A stretch of DNA of 55,884 nt, taken from the NCBI GenBank assembly GCA_945883495.1, contig CAMCXS010000036.1, positions 1 to 55,884 of the forward strand, written 5' to 3'. Of the stretch, positions 53,958 through 55,884 are shown one piece after another. The notes below the pieces were generated by a model. It ran no database searches and was not told where the DNA came from. It worked only from the letters and a program-made list of their open reading frames with translations. Source of the stretch: Akkermansia muciniphila (lineage in GTDB: Bacteria; Verrucomicrobiota; Verrucomicrobiia; Verrucomicrobiales; DEV007). Position numbers and translations under genes: made by a program. Each line of letters opens with the position of its first letter. Position 1 is the stretch's first letter.

Positions 53958-55399
53958 GTAATGATTCACCCGAAGAGCCGGCGAGGGCGAGCGGAGACGA
54001 GGAATCCGCTTCGGTCGCTACGGTCACCGCCGAGCAAGTAGAAAGCTGTGATCAGAATGATTCCTCTGATCACAGTGCCTCCGGCGAAGCGGCCGCGCCG
54101 TCCGCACCTGTTCGCAGAAAGGTGGAGGTCCCCGCAATAGTAGATCTGAATGCGATGCATCGTAGGCCCCTTGCCGAGTTACATCGTGAAGCGATCAAAG
54201 CGGAGCTACGAGTGGCGGGTATCCGCTCCAAGCATCAGTTGATCTTTGAATTGGTGTCCTTCTACGGTCGATATGGGAGCCGGATTGAAGCGGAGGGCGT
54301 GTTGGAACACGATGGAAACAACCACGGTTTCCTGCGTTGGCCGGAGTTTAGCTTCGCACCACTTCCCGATGATCTCTACGTTCCCACACATTTGATCCGG
54401 AAGTTTGGATTGCGCTCTGGGAATTTGCTCCGCTGCACCGTGAGGGGGGCCCGGGACAAGGAGAAATTTGCCGCTGTGGATGAAGTCCTCTCGGTGGAAG
54501 GAGTTCCCGTGGAGGAGTGGACAGCTCCAAAGCCGTTCGACAAGCTCACTGCCCTCTTTCCGCAGGAGCGGATCATCCTCGAACATCCGAAGGGAAGTTC
54601 GGTCTCTTCGAGGATCGTGGACCTGATTGCTCCGTTGGGCAAGGGGCAGCGTGGCTTGATTGTCGCTCCGCCTCGGGGCGGCAAAACCCTGCTGCTCAAG
54701 GAGATTGCACGGTCGATCCGAGCGAATCACCCAGAGATTGAGCTGATCGTGTTGTTGTTGGATGAGCGTCCAGAGGAAGTCACCGACTTCCGCGAAGCGG
54801 TTGATGTGCCGGTGTTCAGTTCCACTTTCGATGAACCATCCCGGCGCCACATCCAGGTCTCTGAAATGGTGGCTCAGCGTGCCAAGCGGTTGGTGGAGAT
54901 GGGAAGAGATGTTGTCATCCTTCTTGATAGTTTGACCCGATTGGCGCGGGGGCACAACCAAGCCCAAGGCGGAACTCCGGCGGCGGGCCGCACGATGTCA
55001 GGTGGCCTGGGATCGAAAGCTCTTGAGAAACCCCGTAAGTTCTTCGGTGCGGCCAGGAACGTCGAGGAGGGCGGCAGTTTGACGATTCTCGCCACAGCAT
55101 TGATAGAGACCGAGAACCGAATGGACGAAGTAATCTTCGAGGAGTTTAAAGGGACGGGAAACATGGAGATCGCTCTAGATCGCGAAATGGTGGAAAAGCG
55201 GATATTCCCAGCGATCCACTTGAATCGCTCGGGCACTCGGAATGACGAGAAGCTGTATCATCCTGATGAATTCCGCCGTGTGACCATCCTCCGGCGTGAA
55301 CTTTCCAAGCTGCCTGCCGTTGAGGCGATGGAGGTGCTGATCCGTAACGTGAAGCACACGGGATCCAACGCGGAACTGCTCCTGAAGGGCTTACGCTAA
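53954..55399 (+). CDS. rho: Transcription termination factor Rho
   Basis: A 481-residue hexameric RNA helicase. An N-terminal acidic, poorly conserved stretch (about 1-50) precedes the Rho N-terminal and cold-shock RNA-binding domains (LHREAIKAELRVAGI; GFLRWPEFSF; YVPTHLIRKFGLRSGN). The ATPase core has P-loop APPRGGKT, Walker B VVILLDSLTRLARG, and the Q- and R-loop region GGLGSKALEKPRKFFGAARN. The C-terminal MEVLIRNVKHTGSNAELL is typical. It starts inside the coaE stop (ATGA) and is followed closely by an RNase D frame. Confidence 0.97.
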   Translation: MSNDSPEEPARASGDEESASVATVTAEQVESCDQNDSSDHSASGEAAAPSAPVRRKVEVPAIVDLNAMHRRPLAELHREAIKAELRVAGIRSKHQLIFELVSFYGRYGSRIEAEGVLEHDGNNHGFLRWPEFSFAPLPDDLYVPTHLIRKFGLRSGNLLRCTVRGARDKEKFAAVDEVLSVEGVPVEEWTAPKPFDKLTALFPQERIILEHPKGSSVSSRIVDLIAPLGKGQRGLIVAPPRGGKTLLLKEIARSIRANHPEIELIVLLLDERPEEVTDFREAVDVPVFSSTFDEPSRRHIQVSEMVAQRAKRLVEMGRDVVILLDSLTRLARGHNQAQGGTPAAGRTMSGGLGSKALEKPRKFFGAARNVEEGGSLTILATALIETENRMDEVIFEEFKGTGNMEIALDREMVEKRIFPAIHLNRSGTRNDEKLYHPDEFRRVTILRRELSKLPAVEAMEVLIRNVKHTGSNAELLLKGLR

Positions 55400-55400
55400 A

Positions 55401-55884
55401 CTGATTCACCTTTTCCCGCCTATTTCCGAGCAGCAGGCCAGCCACCCGCCGTTACGCGCCGAGGAGTTGTTCATCGCTTCTCCTGCGGAGCTGGATCGTC
55501 TTCTCATCAGACTGGAGGCAGAGGGGGCAGCCCGGTGTGGTTTGGATACCGAGGCGGATAGCCTTCACTCATACAGGGAGAAGCTTTGTCTTGTTCAGCT
55601 CTGTTGTGGCGATCTCTTGGCGGTGATCGATCCGCTTAGAATTGACGAAGCAACTTTCGCCAGATTTGTCGAATTCTTACGTCATCGTGAGGTTTGGTTT
55701 CATGGTGCGGATTTTGACATGACTTTGCTTCTTCGGACCTATGGATTCCTTCCGAATCGCATCCTGGATACACAGATCGCCTCTAGGCTGATCGGTCATG
55801 AGCGGTTCGGTTTAGCAAACCTCATTGAAGATTACTTCGGAGTCACCCTTTCGAAGTCATCGCAGAAAGCAGATTGGGGAAGTC
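55401..55884 (+). CDS. Ribonuclease D, N-terminal part (cut by window end)
   Basis: The frame runs open to the last base of the window. It reads DTEADSLHSYREKLCLVQLC, with the Asp and Glu of exonuclease motif I, then WFHGADFDMTLLLRTYG with the motif II Asp, and LANLIEDYFGVTLSKS. This is the DEDD 3'-5' exonuclease fold of RNase D, which trims tRNA and other small RNAs. Motif III and the HRDC domain lie beyond the edge. The start is uncertain: no ATG is in frame after the rho stop. TTG at 55467 (MFIASPAEL...) would fit the family N-terminus, or initiation is upstream near 55401. Confidence 0.85.
   Translation, partial: MIHLFPPISEQQASHPPLRAEELFIASPAELDRLLIRLEAEGAARCGLDTEADSLHSYREKLCLVQLCCGDLLAVIDPLRIDEATFARFVEFLRHREVWFHGADFDMTLLLRTYGFLPNRILDTQIASRLIGHERFGLANLIEDYFGVTLSKSSQKADWGS

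Overview
The window looks like chromosomal DNA of a Verrucomicrobiota bacterium. It is GC-rich. It carries a PVC-type membrane-bound dehydrogenase/heme-binding fusion, an Amuc_1098-type secretin, very large secreted beta-rich proteins and a PQQ-like beta-propeller. These families are typical of Verrucomicrobiota and Planctomycetota. I saw no tRNA, rRNA, CRISPR array, insertion sequence or phage module.

Layout. Positions 87-1501 (minus) hold a translationally overlapping pair, an MtfA-like zinc peptidase and an RluE-type pseudouridine synthase. Positions 1746-4024 (plus) hold an orphan outer-membrane efflux lipoprotein and a secreted L,D-transpeptidase, closed by a perfect inverted repeat that can serve both strands. 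Positions 4103-6523 (minus) are a housekeeping operon in the order ribH, nusB, ftsY, DJ-1/PfpI-like. An OprO/P-type porin follows (6698-7924). Positions 7939-9397 are a decayed or chimeric patch: the tail of a phosphoesterase on the minus strand abuts a truncated, frameshifted histidine kinase on the plus strand. Next come an acidic small protein and a three-copy 43-bp tandem repeat.

Positions 10296-33172 are rich in large secreted proteins: an 1849-residue FG-GAP/dehydrogenase/cytochrome c/PmoA-like fusion, a Rpn-like PD-(D/E)XK protein with a repeat-encoded coiled coil, a YpfJ-type peptidase, a thioredoxin-like protein, a double-TIR protein, a coupled PQQ-propeller and beta-helix pair, pyruvate phosphate dikinase with a clear terminator, a phosphoesterase, and a 2172-residue modular surface protein. 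Positions 33230-35542 encode a small membrane protein and an RtcB-like protein.

The most striking gene is at 35765-47830 (minus). It is a single 4021-residue hybrid polyketide synthase-nonribosomal peptide synthetase with domain order KS-AT-DH-cMT-ER-KR-ACP-C-A-PCP, followed by a C-terminal domain that is neither a thioesterase nor an SDR-type thioester reductase. I read that last domain as related to cyanobacterial acyl-ACP reductase (AAR). The adenylation pocket reads close to the published glycine code. The inferred product is a reduced, possibly methylated acyl chain joined to glycine and released as an aldehyde. No tailoring enzyme, transporter or phosphopantetheinyl transferase lies beside it.

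The right end (48144-55884) holds a small amphipathic protein divergent from the megasynthase, a NagB/PIG-L fusion with a degenerate metal motif, the secretin, and a core run of coaE, rho and the start of an RNase D gene cut by the window edge.
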